Source: Pseudomonas alcaligenes (GTDB taxonomy: Bacteria > Pseudomonadota > Gammaproteobacteria > Pseudomonadales > Pseudomonadaceae). Taken from it: a stretch of 64,000 nucleotides of DNA. This document shows, in pieces, positions 27,527 through 37,164 of the stretch (within the stretch, counting starts at the first letter, position 1; the number at the start of each line of letters is the position of its first letter). The position numbers and the translations under genes are program-made. The notes beneath the pieces were generated by a model. The model searched no databases. It worked only from the letters and a program-made list of their open reading frames with translations, and was not told the DNA's origin. The DNA lies in NCBI RefSeq assembly GCF_041729615.1, contig NZ_CP154874.1:1493001-1557000 (forward strand), written 5' to 3'.

Positions 27527-28573
27527 ATGACGTTCCCACGCCTGCTCCCACTGTTTTCCGCCGCCCTGCTCAGCGTCCTGGCCCCCGTTGCCGGTGGCGC
27601 GGAACGGGTACTGCGCGTGCTCGCCTGGCCCGGCTACGCCGACGCCGACCTGGTGGAGCAGTTCGAGCAGCGCCACGACGTGCGGGTGGAAGTCACCCTG
27701 GTCGGCAGCGACGACGTGCTGCGGCGCCGCCTGACCCGCAACAAGGGTGCCGACTTCGACCTGATCGCCGCCAACACTGCGGAGATCGAGCACTATGTCG
27801 CCGAACAGCTGCTGCAGCCGCTACAGCCGACTCAGATCATCAATACCACGCGCCAGCTCTGGCGCTTCCGCGACTACCCGAAGATTCCCGGCATCACCCG
27901 GGACGGCAAGGTCTACGCCATCCCCTACACCTACTCGGAAATGGGCCTGATCTACGACCGCCGCCAGTTCGCCACCCCGCCCAACTCCATCACCAGTCTG
28001 TGGGACCCGCGCCTGCAGGGCCGGGTGCTGTCCTTCAACGGCAGCAGCCACAACTTCTCCCTGGCCAGCCAGGCGCGCGGCCGCGACCCCTTCCGCATCG
28101 CCGCCGAGGACTTCCCGCAGATCGGTGAACAGCTGATCGCCCTGCGCCGCAACGTGCTGACCTTCTATTCGCTGCCCGAGGAAGCCGCCAGCCTGTTCCG
28201 CGAACACCAGGTGGCGCTGCTGTTCGCCAACTACGGGCGCCAGCAGCTCAAGCAACTGCGCGATGCCGGCGCCGACGTGGGCTACGTGATTCCCCGCGAG
28301 GGGGCGCTGGCCTGGCTCGACTGCTGGGCCATCAGCCGCGGTGCCCGCGACCTGCAGCTGGCCGAGGCGTGGATCGACTTCACCCTGGAGCCGCCGATGA
28401 GCCAGGCCCTGGTGGAGCGCCAGGGCCTGTCCAACACCCTGGAGGAGCCGGCCGGTGCCGATGTGCCGGGCCGGCTGGTCTGGCTGCGCCCGGTGGAGGA
28501 CGCCGAACGCCGCGCGCGCCTGTGGGAGCGCATCCTTTCCGGCGAGCGCCCGCCGCTGGCGGAGGCGCCATGA
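27527..28573 (+). CDS. Extracellular solute-binding protein (spermidine/putrescine-like fold)
   Basis: A 348-residue periplasmic binding protein with signal peptide (LLPLFSAALLSVLAPVAGGA) and PotD/PotF-type fold (VLRVLAWPGYADADLVEQF; YAIPYTYSEMGLIYDR; LLFANYG). Its stop overlaps the start of the following diguanylate cyclase gene by four bases, with no transport genes near. This suggests it presents a ligand to that sensor instead of to a permease. Confidence 0.85.
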   Translation: MTFPRLLPLFSAALLSVLAPVAGGAERVLRVLAWPGYADADLVEQFEQRHDVRVEVTLVGSDDVLRRRLTRNKGADFDLIAANTAEIEHYVAEQLLQPLQPTQIINTTRQLWRFRDYPKIPGITRDGKVYAIPYTYSEMGLIYDRRQFATPPNSITSLWDPRLQGRVLSFNGSSHNFSLASQARGRDPFRIAAEDFPQIGEQLIALRRNVLTFYSLPEEAASLFREHQVALLFANYGRQQLKQLRDAGADVGYVIPREGALAWLDCWAISRGARDLQLAEAWIDFTLEPPMSQALVERQGLSNTLEEPAGADVPGRLVWLRPVEDAERRARLWERILSGERPPLAEAP

Positions 28574-30291
28574 GATTCGGCATCGCCTTCAAGCTGGCCT
28601 GCCTGCTCGGCCTGTTCGGCGTCCTGGCCTGCGGCCTGACCGGCTACTACTCCTACTCCAGCAGCCGCAGCCTGGTGCTCAAGGCCGCCGAGCGCGACCT
28701 GCTGACCGCCACCCAGGTGCTCGGCCGCAACCTGCTCGGCAGCATCGACGGCGCCGCCCGCGACGCCCGCCTGCTGGCCGCGGTGACCAGCGAGCGCGAC
28801 CTGCCGCAGGCCGCCGGCGAGCCGGCGCGCAGCGACATCGAACGCGACCTGGCCGAAGTGTTCCGCGCGCTGATGCTGGTCCATCCCGAGTACCTGCAGG
28901 TGCGCCTGATCAGCGCCGCCGGGCACGGCCTGGAACAGGTCAGGGTGGATCGCGACGGCGAGCGCCTGGTCCAGGTGCAGAGCGCGGACCTGCAGGAGAA
29001 GGGGCACTACGCCTACGTCTTCGACACCCTGAAGATGAAGCCGGGCAGCGTGCGCCTGTCATCCATCGTCATCAACCACGAGCTGGGCGCACATTCCGGT
29101 CTGGGCAAGCCGACCCTGCACGTGTCCACCCCGGTGGCCGGCAGCGACGGCCAGGTGTTCGGCCTGATCGTGGTGAACATCGACCTGGAGCGCCTGTTCG
29201 GCCAGCTCAGGAGCGACCTGCCCGAGCACTACCAGGTGTACCTGAGCAACCGCTGGGGCGACCTGCTGATCCACCCGGATCCGAACCGCACCTTCGGCTT
29301 CGACCAAGGCCGCCGGCTGTTCATCCAGGAAGAGTTCGCCGAGGTCGCCAGCCTGCTCGACATCAGCAAACCGGCCAGCCTGGTCAGCCGTGGCGGCCTG
29401 CAACGCGAGGAGCTGATCGCCGCCTTCGTGCGCCTGGGCATCAGCAACGGCAGCCCCGAGCGTTTCGTCGTCCTCGGCCTGGCCCAGCCGGAGCGCCAGG
29501 TGCTGGCCGAGATCTCGCGCCTCGGCCAGCGCATCGCCCAGGTGGTGCTGCTGGCCAGCCTGCTGGCCCTGCTGGTCGCGGCCATCGCCTCGCGGGCCAT
29601 GACCCGCTCGCTGAAGAGCATCAACCTGGCCGTGCAGCAATTCGCCAGCGAGCGCAAGAGCAGCCCCCTGCCGCTGGAGCGCCAGGACGAACTGGGCCAG
29701 CTGGCGCGCAGCTTCGCGCAGATGCAGGAGGACATCCTCGACCAGCTGGAGGCGCTTAACCAGAGCCGCAGTGCCCTGGAGCACCTGGCCCGGCACGATC
29801 CGCTGACCGGCCTGCCGAACCGGCGCATGTTCTTCGAGCGCCTGGAGCATGCCCTGGCCAGCGCACGGCGCAATGCCCACCCGCTGGCGGTGCTGTTCGT
29901 CGACCTGGACCATTTCAAGGAACTCAACGACAGCCTCGGCCACAGCATCGGCGACCGCGTGCTGCAGGCGGTGGCCAACCTGCTGCGCTCGGCCACCCGC
30001 GAGAGCGACACGGTGGCGCGCCTGGGCGGCGACGAGTTTGTCGTGCTGATCGAGCAGCTGGACGACCCGCATCAGGTGATCGCGGTGCTGCACAAGCTGC
30101 ACGAGCGCTTCCAGCTGCCCATGCTGCTCGACGGCCACGAGGTACAGGTCCAGGCCAGCATGGGCGTCAGCCTGTTCCCGCGCGACGGCGACGACATCGA
30201 GTCGCTGCTGCAGCAGGCCGACCGCGCCATGTATGCGGCCAAGAACGCCGGGCGCAACACCTACAACTTCGAGGCCAGCGAACCGCGCTGA
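28570..30291 (+). CDS. Membrane diguanylate cyclase with periplasmic sensor and HAMP domain
   Basis: A 573-residue protein: membrane helix at residues 7-28, a periplasmic dCache-like sensor about residues 30-315, second helix about 320-340, HAMP about 340-395, then a GGDEF domain from about residue 405 (RHDPLTGLPNRRMFFERLEHA). The active-site GGDEF is intact (LGGDEFVVLIEQ), so it should make c-di-GMP. No EAL domain. The ATG overlaps the upstream binding-protein stop (ATGA), so it is translationally coupled to it. Confidence 0.92.
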   Translation: MRFGIAFKLACLLGLFGVLACGLTGYYSYSSSRSLVLKAAERDLLTATQVLGRNLLGSIDGAARDARLLAAVTSERDLPQAAGEPARSDIERDLAEVFRALMLVHPEYLQVRLISAAGHGLEQVRVDRDGERLVQVQSADLQEKGHYAYVFDTLKMKPGSVRLSSIVINHELGAHSGLGKPTLHVSTPVAGSDGQVFGLIVVNIDLERLFGQLRSDLPEHYQVYLSNRWGDLLIHPDPNRTFGFDQGRRLFIQEEFAEVASLLDISKPASLVSRGGLQREELIAAFVRLGISNGSPERFVVLGLAQPERQVLAEISRLGQRIAQVVLLASLLALLVAAIASRAMTRSLKSINLAVQQFASERKSSPLPLERQDELGQLARSFAQMQEDILDQLEALNQSRSALEHLARHDPLTGLPNRRMFFERLEHALASARRNAHPLAVLFVDLDHFKELNDSLGHSIGDRVLQAVANLLRSATRESDTVARLGGDEFVVLIEQLDDPHQVIAVLHKLHERFQLPMLLDGHEVQVQASMGVSLFPRDGDDIESLLQQADRAMYAAKNAGRNTYNFEASEPR

Positions 30292-30374
30292 GCCGACTCA
30301 GCGATTGCCTGATCGCGCCCCGGTTGCAGCGCCGTCTATGCTTGGCCTATCGCCCCCAACCCCAGGTGAACCCG

Positions 30375-31376
30375 GTGCTCCCACTGCTGGTCTGCGACGA
30401 CTCCGCGATGGCGCGCAAGCAGCTGATCCGCGCCCTGCCCCCCGACTGGCCGGTGAGCATCACCCAGGCCAGCCACGGCGAGGAGGCCATGGCCGCGATC
30501 CGCCAGGGTCTGGGCGAAGTGGTGCTGCTGGACCTGACCATGCCGGTGATGGATGGCTATCAGGTGCTCGCGCGGGTGCGCGAAGAGGGCCTGGACTGCC
30601 GCATCCTGGTGGTCTCCGGCGACGTCCAGGACGAGGCCCAGCGCCGGGTCGCCGAGCTCGGCGCCCTGGGCTTCCTGCGCAAGCCGGCGCCGGCCGAGGA
30701 GCTGCGCGCCACCCTGCTGCGCCTGGGCCTGTTCCAGCCGGCGGCGAGCGCGGCGGCGCCACCGGCACGCCAGGAGCCGGCCTTCCGGGTCGGCTTCCGC
30801 GACGCCCTGCGCGAGGTCAGCAACGTCGCCATGGGCCGCGCCGCCGCCCTGCTGGCGGAGGAACTCGGGGTCTTCGTGCAGCTGCCGATCCCGGCGGTGG
30901 AGCTGTTCGAAGCCAGCGAGCTGCACATGGCCCTGCAGGACGCCAACCGTGGCGAGCGCCTCAGCGCGGTGTGCCAGGGCTTCGTCGGCGAGGCCATCGC
31001 CGGCGAGGCGCTGCTGCTGTTCCACGACTCGGAGGTGGCCGATATCGCCCACCTGCTCGGCCTGCGCCCGGGTGGCGACGCGGCCACCTCGGAGATGCTC
31101 CTGGACCTGGCCAGCATCCTCATCGGCGCCTGCCTGGCCGGCATCGCCGAGCAGCTCGACATCCGCTTCTCCCAGGGCCACCCGCAACTGCTCGGCCAGC
31201 ACGCACGCAGCATCGACGAGCTGATCCAGTTCAACCGGGCGCGCTGGCGCCAGACCCTGGCGGTGGAGATCAGCTACGGCCTGGAGGAGCACGCGGTGCA
31301 CTTCGACCTGCTGCTGCTGTTCACCGAGGCCTCGGTACCGCGCCTGACCGCCAAGATCCAGTACCTGATGGAGTAG
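30375..31376 (+). CDS. Response regulator with CheC/CheX-like output domain
   Basis: A 333-residue protein with an N-terminal receiver (LLVCDDSAMARKQL, phosphoacceptor Asp in VVLLDLTMPVMDG, Lys in FLRKPAP) and a C-terminal domain (about residues 130-333) with CheC/CheX phosphatase features (ALREVSNVAMGRAAALLAEE and SEMLLDLASILIGACLAGIAEQL). This implies control of receiver phosphorylation, as in chemotaxis adaptation. GTG at 30375 is chosen because AGGTG precedes it; GTG 30366 or ATG 30324 are alternatives. It ends three bases before the PAS gene. Confidence 0.85.
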   Translation: MLPLLVCDDSAMARKQLIRALPPDWPVSITQASHGEEAMAAIRQGLGEVVLLDLTMPVMDGYQVLARVREEGLDCRILVVSGDVQDEAQRRVAELGALGFLRKPAPAEELRATLLRLGLFQPAASAAAPPARQEPAFRVGFRDALREVSNVAMGRAAALLAEELGVFVQLPIPAVELFEASELHMALQDANRGERLSAVCQGFVGEAIAGEALLLFHDSEVADIAHLLGLRPGGDAATSEMLLDLASILIGACLAGIAEQLDIRFSQGHPQLLGQHARSIDELIQFNRARWRQTLAVEISYGLEEHAVHFDLLLLFTEASVPRLTAKIQYLME

Positions 31377-31379
31377 AAC

Positions 31380-31826
31380 ATGGCCGGCCAAGCCCAGATC
31401 GACCTGCGCGAACTGCACTGGCTGCTCGACATCGTGCAGTGCCTGGATGTCGGCGTGCTGGTGATGGACCGCAACTTCCGCATCGAGGTGTGGAACAGCT
31501 TCATGGAGAACCACTCGGGCCTGGGCGCCGACCAGGTGCAGGGACAGAGCCTGTTCCAGCTGTTCCCGGACATCGACCGCGTCTGGCTGGAGCGCAAGGT
31601 CGGCAGCGTGCTGCGCCTGGGCACCCGCGCCTTCAGCCTGTGGCAGCAGCGCCCCTACCTGCTGCGTTTCGAAACCTACCGGCCGATCACCGGGCAGTCC
31701 GACTTCATGTACCAGAACCTCACCATCCTGCCGCTGGCCGCCACCGCCGGCCAGGTCGAGCACGTCTGCCTGGTGATCTACGACGCCACCGAGGCCGCCG
31801 AGGCGCAGCTGCGCCAGGCGCCCTAG
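31380..31826 (+). CDS. Single PAS-domain sensor protein
   Basis: A 148-residue soluble protein consisting of one PAS domain (LDVGVLVMDRNFRIEVWNSFMENHSGLGADQ) with no output domain. It starts three bases after the response-regulator stop, so it probably acts as sensor or adaptor for that regulator. Ligand or cofactor unknown. Confidence 0.85.
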   Translation: MAGQAQIDLRELHWLLDIVQCLDVGVLVMDRNFRIEVWNSFMENHSGLGADQVQGQSLFQLFPDIDRVWLERKVGSVLRLGTRAFSLWQQRPYLLRFETYRPITGQSDFMYQNLTILPLAATAGQVEHVCLVIYDATEAAEAQLRQAP

Positions 31827-31831
31827 GCCGG

Positions 31832-33163
31832 CTACTTCTTCTTCGGCCTTGGCTTCTCGCCGAACTTGGGCACCGCGCGCACGGCCTTGACCTTGGGCTT
31901 GGCCGGCTCCTCCTCGAACCAGTTGCCGAGGTGGATCTTGCCCTTGCCGGCACCGGGTACCAGCTTGACCTTGGGTTTCTTCGGCTTCTTCAGCACCGCG
32001 CCACCGGGCGCGGTCTGCGGCACCCGGTGGTCCGGCTCGAAGCCCGGCTCGTCCTGGCGGCGGATGACCTGGCCGATCAGCGTCTCGATGGCCGCCAGCA
32101 GCTCCACCTCGTCGGCGCACACCAGCGACACCGCCTCGCCGCTGGCGCCTGCGCGGCCGGTGCGGCCGATGCGGTGCACGTAGTCCTCGGCGACGATCGG
32201 CAGGTCGAGGTTGACCACCCGCGGCAGCTCGCTGATGTCCAGGCCGCGCGCGGCCACGTCGGTGGCCGCCAGCACACGCACCTCCCCGGCCTTGAACCGC
32301 TGCAGGGCGCGCAGGCGCGCCGGCTGCGGCTTGTCACCGTGGATCGAGTCGGCGGCGATGCCCTCGGCCAGCAGCAGCTGCTCCAGCTCGTCGACGCCCT
32401 TGCGGGTCTTGGCGAACACCAGCAGCTGGTCCCAGCCGCGCTCGCGGTACAGGTGCAGCAGCAGCTCGCTCTTGCGCTTCTTGTCCACCGTCACCAGCCA
32501 CTGCTTGACCCCCTTGGCCGTGGTGTTGCGCGGGCTGACCTCGATGGACAGCGGGTCGCGCAGCAGCTCCTTGGCCATCAGGCGGATGGCGTCGGAGAAG
32601 GTGGCGGAGAACAGCAGGGTCTGGCGCTTGCGCGGCAGCGCACTGAACAGTTCGTCCAGCTCCCTGGCGAAGCCCAGGTCGAGCATGCGGTCGGCCTCGT
32701 CCAGCACCAGCGCCTGCAGCTGGTCGAAACGCACCGCGTTCTGCCGGTACAGGTCGAGCAGGCGCCCGGGGGTGGCCACCAGCAGGTCGATGCCCTTGCG
32801 CAGCTTCATCATCTGCGGGTTGATGCTGACCCCGCCGTACACCGAGTAGGTGCGCAGCGGCAGGTTCTGCGCGTACTGCTGCACCGCCTGCTGCACCTGC
32901 TCGGCCAGCTCGCGGGTGGGCACCAGCACCAGCGCGCGCAGCGAGTTGGCCGCCACCTGACCACCTTCCATGGTCAGCTTCTGCAGCAGCGGCAGGGCGA
33001 AACCGGCGGTCTTGCCGGTGCCGGTCTGCGCCGCGGCGAGCACGTCGCGGCCCTTGAGCACGGCGGGGATGGCCTGCTTCTGCACCGGCGTGGGCTCGCG
33101 GTAGTCGAGCGCCTCGAGGGTACGCAGGATGGGGTCGATCAGGCCGAGGGTGGCGAAGGTCAT
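31832..33163 (-). CDS. rhlE: DEAD-box ATP-dependent RNA helicase RhlE
   Basis: A 443-residue RNA helicase. Motifs in order: Q (EPTPVQKQAIP), I (AAQTGTGKT), Ia (VPTRELA), II (DEAD), III (SAT), V (ATDVAARGLD), VI (HRIGRTGR). The C-terminal 70 residues are lysine- and proline-rich (KKPKKPKVK; GEKPRPKKK), as in RhlE, and probably bind RNA. It remodels rRNA and mRNA structures, mainly in the cold. Confidence 0.92.
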   Translation of the reverse strand: MTFATLGLIDPILRTLEALDYREPTPVQKQAIPAVLKGRDVLAAAQTGTGKTAGFALPLLQKLTMEGGQVAANSLRALVLVPTRELAEQVQQAVQQYAQNLPLRTYSVYGGVSINPQMMKLRKGIDLLVATPGRLLDLYRQNAVRFDQLQALVLDEADRMLDLGFARELDELFSALPRKRQTLLFSATFSDAIRLMAKELLRDPLSIEVSPRNTTAKGVKQWLVTVDKKRKSELLLHLYRERGWDQLLVFAKTRKGVDELEQLLLAEGIAADSIHGDKPQPARLRALQRFKAGEVRVLAATDVAARGLDISELPRVVNLDLPIVAEDYVHRIGRTGRAGASGEAVSLVCADEVELLAAIETLIGQVIRRQDEPGFEPDHRVPQTAPGGAVLKKPKKPKVKLVPGAGKGKIHLGNWFEEEPAKPKVKAVRAVPKFGEKPRPKKK

Positions 33164-33225
33164 GATGCGGCAACCGGATGAAGACGAGGCGCACAGTTTA
33201 CCTGCCCCGGGCTTATGATGCGTCC

Positions 33226-34008
33226 ATGCAGCTGATCGATACCCACACCCACCTGGACTTCCCCGACTTCGATGCCGACCGCAGCGAGCTGCTGGAGCGC
33301 AGCCGCGCCGCCGGCATGGAGCGCCTGGTGGTGCTCGGCGTGTACCAGGGCAACTGGCAACGGCTGTGGGACCTGGCCCTGGCGGAGGACGGCATCCATG
33401 CCGCCTTCGGCCTGCACCCGGTCTATTTGGACCAGCACCGCACCGAGGACCTGGACGCGCTGCGCGACTGGCTGCAGCGCCTGGCCGGCCACCCGAAGCT
33501 GTGCGCGGTGGGCGAGTTCGGCCTGGACTACTTCATCGAGAGCCTCGACCGCCAGCGCCAGCAGGCGCTGTTCGAGGCCCAGCTGGCGTTGGCCGTCGAG
33601 TTCGGCTTGCCCGCCCTGCTGCATGTGCGCCGCGCCCATGCGGCCACCATCGCCACCCTCAAGCGTTTCCGGCTGCCGCGCGGCGGCATCGTCCACGCCT
33701 TCGCCGGCAGCTACGAGGAGGCCCGCGAATACCTGCGCCTCGGCTTCAGGCTGGGCCTGGGCGGGGCGCCGACCTGGCCGCAGGCGCTGCGCCTGCGCAA
33801 GGTGGTGGCGCAGCTGCCGCTGGAGGCCATAGTGCTGGAGACCGACGCCCCGGACATGGCACCGGCCATGTATGCGGGCCTGCGCAACAGCCCGGAGCAC
33901 CTGCCGGCCATCTGCACGGCACTGGCCGAACTGCGCGGCGAGACGCCCGAGGCACTGGCCGCGGCCAGCAGCCGCAACGCCGCCGAACTGTTCGGCTGGA
34001 GCACTTAA
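33226..34008 (+). CDS. TatD family metal-dependent hydrolase
   Basis: A 260-residue TIM-barrel hydrolase. The metal ligands are visible: IDTHTHLDF at residues 4-12, GEFGLDY about residue 97, LLHVRRAH about residue 132, VHAFAGSYEEA and LETDAPDM near residue 205. TatD-family enzymes are often 3'-5' exonucleases, but the substrate of this member is not certain. The ATG at 33226 is chosen to start at the barrel. It is divergent from rhlE. Confidence 0.9.
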   Translation: MQLIDTHTHLDFPDFDADRSELLERSRAAGMERLVVLGVYQGNWQRLWDLALAEDGIHAAFGLHPVYLDQHRTEDLDALRDWLQRLAGHPKLCAVGEFGLDYFIESLDRQRQQALFEAQLALAVEFGLPALLHVRRAHAATIATLKRFRLPRGGIVHAFAGSYEEAREYLRLGFRLGLGGAPTWPQALRLRKVVAQLPLEAIVLETDAPDMAPAMYAGLRNSPEHLPAICTALAELRGETPEALAAASSRNAAELFGWST

Positions 34009-34011
34009 ACG

Positions 34012-34039
34012 ACAAGGCCCGCCGGATGGCGGGCCTTGT
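34012..34039. terminator. Hairpin between tatD and chemoreceptor genes
   Basis: Twelve-base perfect inverted repeat ACAAGGCCCGCC-GGAT-complement, between convergent genes. The T-tracts are poor (CCTTGT), so efficiency is uncertain. Confidence 0.6.
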
Positions 34040-34056
34040 GCACTGCGCAGGACGGA

Positions 34057-36087
34057 TCAGACGCGGAAGGCGCTGATCAGCTCCTTGAGCCGCGCCACCT
34101 GATCGGACAGCTCGCGGCTGGCCTGTTCGGTCTGTACCGCGCCTTCGGCGGTACGCTCGCCGGCCTGGTTGATCTCGACGATGTTCATGTCGATGTCGTG
34201 GGCCACGGCGGTCTGCTGCTCGGCGGCGGCGGCGATCTGCTGGTTCTGGTCGACGATCATGCCGACCGCGCCGAGGATGTTTTCCAGCGCCTGCTGCACC
34301 TGCGCCGACTGGCTGACGGTGCTCTCGACCATCTGGTGGCTGCCGTTCATGGCGGTCACGGTGGCGCCCACACCGCCCTGCAGGCGACCGATCATCTGCT
34401 CGATCTCCTCGGTGGACTGGTGAGTACGCTTGGCCAGGTTGCGCACCTCGTCGGCCACCACGGCGAAGCCACGCCCCTGTTCGCCGGCGCGCGCCGCCTC
34501 GATGGCGGCGTTGAGGGCGAGCAGGTTGGTCTGCCCGGCGATGCCCTTGATCACGTCCAGCACCTGGCTGATCGAGGCGCTGTCGGCGGCCAGCTGGTTG
34601 ATCACGTTCACCGACTGCTCGATCTCGCTGGCCAGGCGCTGGATGCTGCCGACCTGCGCCTCGACCATGGCACGGCCGCTGACCGTCTCGTCGTTGACGC
34701 TCTGTGCGCTGCCCACCGCGGCGGCGGCGCTGCGCGCCACTTCCTGGGCGGTGGCGGACATCTGGTTCATCGCCGTGGCCACCTGCTCGATCTGCCCGCG
34801 CTGGGCGCTGACCGCCTGGCTGCTCTCGCCGGACACCAGCTCGACGCGATCGGCCTGGCGCTCGACCTCGGTGACGGTCTGGCCGACCAGCTCGATCAGG
34901 TCGCGAATCTTCGCCACGGTGCCGTTGAACACCTCGCCCAGCTCGCCCAGCTCGTCGCGGCTGCGCACGTTGACGCGCACGGTCATGTCGCCGGCGGCGA
35001 CCTGGCCGAGGGTCTGGCCGAAGCCCTTGAGGGTGGCGCGGGTCGAGACGTAGAAGCCGCCGTAGAGATAGCCGATGGCGAGGAAGATGCCGACCAGGGC
35101 GACCACCAGCAGGATCATCTGCACGCGCTTCTGCTCCAGGCGCACGCTCAGTTCCTCGCCGAGAAAGCCGAGCACCGCCTCGTTGAGGGCATAGGTCTTG
35201 TCGATGGCCGCCGTGGTCTGGTCATAGAAGCCCTGCCAGGGCGCATCCAGGGTGTCGGCCATGAGCAGCTGCTCTTCCAGCACCACGCTGCTCTCGTTCA
35301 GGGTGTTGCGGCTGGCCTCGGCCAGCTGGCCCAGGCTACGCTGTGCCTGAGCATTGCCCTGCAGCGCGCTCTGCAGCTTGAAACCGTATTCCGCGTGCAG
35401 CTTTTCCAGCTCCAGCAGGAGTTCGTCGAGCTTGGTGCTGTCGGAGGAACCGAGGATGCCCTGGCCCAGGGAATAGGAGCCCAGCGCCCGGCCCTGGCTT
35501 AGGGCCTTGGTCACCGGCAGGCTGGCGCTGGTCAGCAGTTCGGTCATCTGACGCACGGTCAGCTCGCTGTCCTGGCTCAAGCCGGACTGGCTGGCGACAA
35601 ACTTGATGAACACCTCGGCATTGTCCAGCGCCTTGGTCACCAGGCCGGCCTTGCTGCGCAGCGAACTCTCGGCCGCCACCGCATCGAGGGCGGTCTTGAT
35701 GGCGTCGCGCTGGGCGTTGAATTCCTCGACCTTCTGCGCGTCGCTGCTGCTCGGCGCCAGGCCGCCGAGAATCGCGGCGACACTGGTTTCCAGCTCGCCT
35801 ATCATCCCGGCCAGCTTCTCCGACTCGCCGGACTGCCCGAGTACGGCATTGATCTCGTAGAGGTCATTGAGCCGTTCCAGCTGCTGGCGCATGGTCAGGC
35901 TCTGCTTGAGCAGCTCCAGGCTCTGCAGCTCGGTACGGGTGTCGACGAAGGCATCATAGGACTCGCGCACCAGGAAATAGTTGGTGACGAGCATGGGCAG
36001 GAAGAACAGTACGCTGATGAGGCTGAACTTCATGCCGAAGCTCAGGCGGTTCATCAGGGCGATGGCAGGGTACAACACGCTATTCAC
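34057..36087 (-). CDS. Methyl-accepting chemotaxis protein
   Basis: A 676-residue chemoreceptor: membrane helix near residues 21-40 ([16 protein letters not shown]), a large helical periplasmic domain (about 45-325), second helix (about 330-350), HAMP (about 350-405), then a long coiled signalling domain with the invariant hairpin [19 protein letters not shown]. The start is GTG at 36087 with AGGAG eight bases upstream, giving [21 protein letters not shown]; the earlier in-frame ATG in the leader lacks such a site. Ligand unknown. It is probably in the flagellar regulon through the upstream FliA-type promoter. Confidence 0.92.
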   Translation of the reverse strand: MNSVLYPAIALMNRLSFGMKFSLISVLFFLPMLVTNYFLVRESYDAFVDTRTELQSLELLKQSLTMRQQLERLNDLYEINAVLGQSGESEKLAGMIGELETSVAAILGGLAPSSSDAQKVEEFNAQRDAIKTALDAVAAESSLRSKAGLVTKALDNAEVFIKFVASQSGLSQDSELTVRQMTELLTSASLPVTKALSQGRALGSYSLGQGILGSSDSTKLDELLLELEKLHAEYGFKLQSALQGNAQAQRSLGQLAEASRNTLNESSVVLEEQLLMADTLDAPWQGFYDQTTAAIDKTYALNEAVLGFLGEELSVRLEQKRVQMILLVVALVGIFLAIGYLYGGFYVSTRATLKGFGQTLGQVAAGDMTVRVNVRSRDELGELGEVFNGTVAKIRDLIELVGQTVTEVERQADRVELVSGESSQAVSAQRGQIEQVATAMNQMSATAQEVARSAAAAVGSAQSVNDETVSGRAMVEAQVGSIQRLASEIEQSVNVINQLAADSASISQVLDVIKGIAGQTNLLALNAAIEAARAGEQGRGFAVVADEVRNLAKRTHQSTEEIEQMIGRLQGGVGATVTAMNGSHQMVESTVSQSAQVQQALENILGAVGMIVDQNQQIAAAAEQQTAVAHDIDMNIVEINQAGERTAEGAVQTEQASRELSDQVARLKELISAFRV

Positions 36088-36228
36088 TAGAACGTCTCCT
36101 GTTGCCATTATTGTTTTATGCCAGCCGGGAGCGGGCTGATCTATTGAACGGCAAGGTAGCGGTATCACTGGGATTCTAGCGGGAGTGGCCACTGGCCAGA
36201 CGCACTCCCCCGACGGCTTGTATACCGG

Positions 36229-36255
36229 ATATCGGCCCTGGCCTCTGTAACTTAA
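36229..36255 (-). promoter_or_regulatory. FliA (sigma-28) promoter of the chemoreceptor gene
   Basis: Minus strand: TTAAGTTA (36248-36255), 11-base spacer, GCCGATAT (36229-36236), against the consensus TAAAGTTT-N11-GCCGATAA (6/8 and 7/8 matches, exact spacing). The leader would be about 130 bases. It sits just before the divergent ROK gene. Confidence 0.7.
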
Positions 36256-36263
36256 GGTTAAGA

Positions 36264-37154
36264 ATGCGCACATCCCTCCGCTTCGGCATTGATCTGGGTG
36301 GCACCAAGACTGAAATCATCGCACTGGATGGTTCCGACGAACGGTTACGTCGGCGCCTGCCGACCCCGCAGGGCGATTACCCCGCCACCGTGCAGACCAT
36401 AGTCCGCCTGGTGCAGGAAGCCGAGCAGCAGTTGGGCGCGCGCGGCAGCGTCGGCATCGGCATCCCCGGCACCCGCTCGCCGGACCACGGGCGAATCAAG
36501 AACGCCAACTCCACCTGCCTGATCGGCCAGGACCTGCAGGGCGATCTGCAGCACCTGTTGCAGCGCCCGGTGCGCCTGGCCAACGATGCCGACTGCTTCG
36601 CCCTGTCCGAGGCCAGCGATGGTGCCGGCGCCGGCGCCGCCAGCGTATTCGGGGTGATACTCGGCACCGGCGTCGGCGGCGGCATCGTCATCCACGGCAG
36701 ACTGCTGGCGGGGCCGAATGCCATCGCCGGCGAGTGGGGGCACAACGCCCTGCCCTGGCGCACTCCCGCCGACGGGCCGGCGCGGCGCTGCTACTGCGGC
36801 CTGGACGACTGCATCGAGACTTTCCTCAGCGGCCCCGGCTGGGCCGCCCGCAGCGCCCTGGGCCTGAACGCCGCGGACCTGGCCAGACTGGCGCAAGACG
36901 GCGAGCCGGCCGCCGCACAGGCGCTGGACACCTACTGCGAGCAGCTGGCCAGGGCGCTGGCCTCGGTAATCAACGTCATCGACCCGCAGGTGATAGTGCT
37001 CGGCGGCGGCCTGTCGAACATCCCCGCACTCTACCAGCGGGTGCCACCGCTGCTGGTCCGCCACGTGTTCTCGGACCAGGTGAACACCCGCCTGGTACAG
37101 GCCCGCCACGGCGACTCCAGCGGCGTGCGCGGAGCCGCCTGGCTGTGGCCCTGA
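36264..37154 (+). CDS. ROK family sugar kinase
   Basis: A 296-residue kinase with ATP-binding [11 protein letters not shown] at the N-terminus, ROK signature ([19 protein letters not shown], then GEWGHN) and the zinc-binding cysteines of [17 protein letters not shown] about residue 173. The pattern fits fructokinase/Mak-type ROK enzymes phosphorylating fructose or another hexose; the substrate is inferred. It has no HTH, so it is a kinase and not a NagC-type repressor. Confidence 0.88.
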   Translation: MRTSLRFGIDLGGTKTEIIALDGSDERLRRRLPTPQGDYPATVQTIVRLVQEAEQQLGARGSVGIGIPGTRSPDHGRIKNANSTCLIGQDLQGDLQHLLQRPVRLANDADCFALSEASDGAGAGAASVFGVILGTGVGGGIVIHGRLLAGPNAIAGEWGHNALPWRTPADGPARRCYCGLDDCIETFLSGPGWAARSALGLNAADLARLAQDGEPAAAQALDTYCEQLARALASVINVIDPQVIVLGGGLSNIPALYQRVPPLLVRHVFSDQVNTRLVQARHGDSSGVRGAAWLWP

Positions 37155-37164
37155 GGCGGGTAGG

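Noticed and set aside
30233-33181. Long plus-strand frame covering the response regulator, PAS and rhlE region
   Set aside because: Off-frame reading of recognised genes and antisense of rhlE; no homology.
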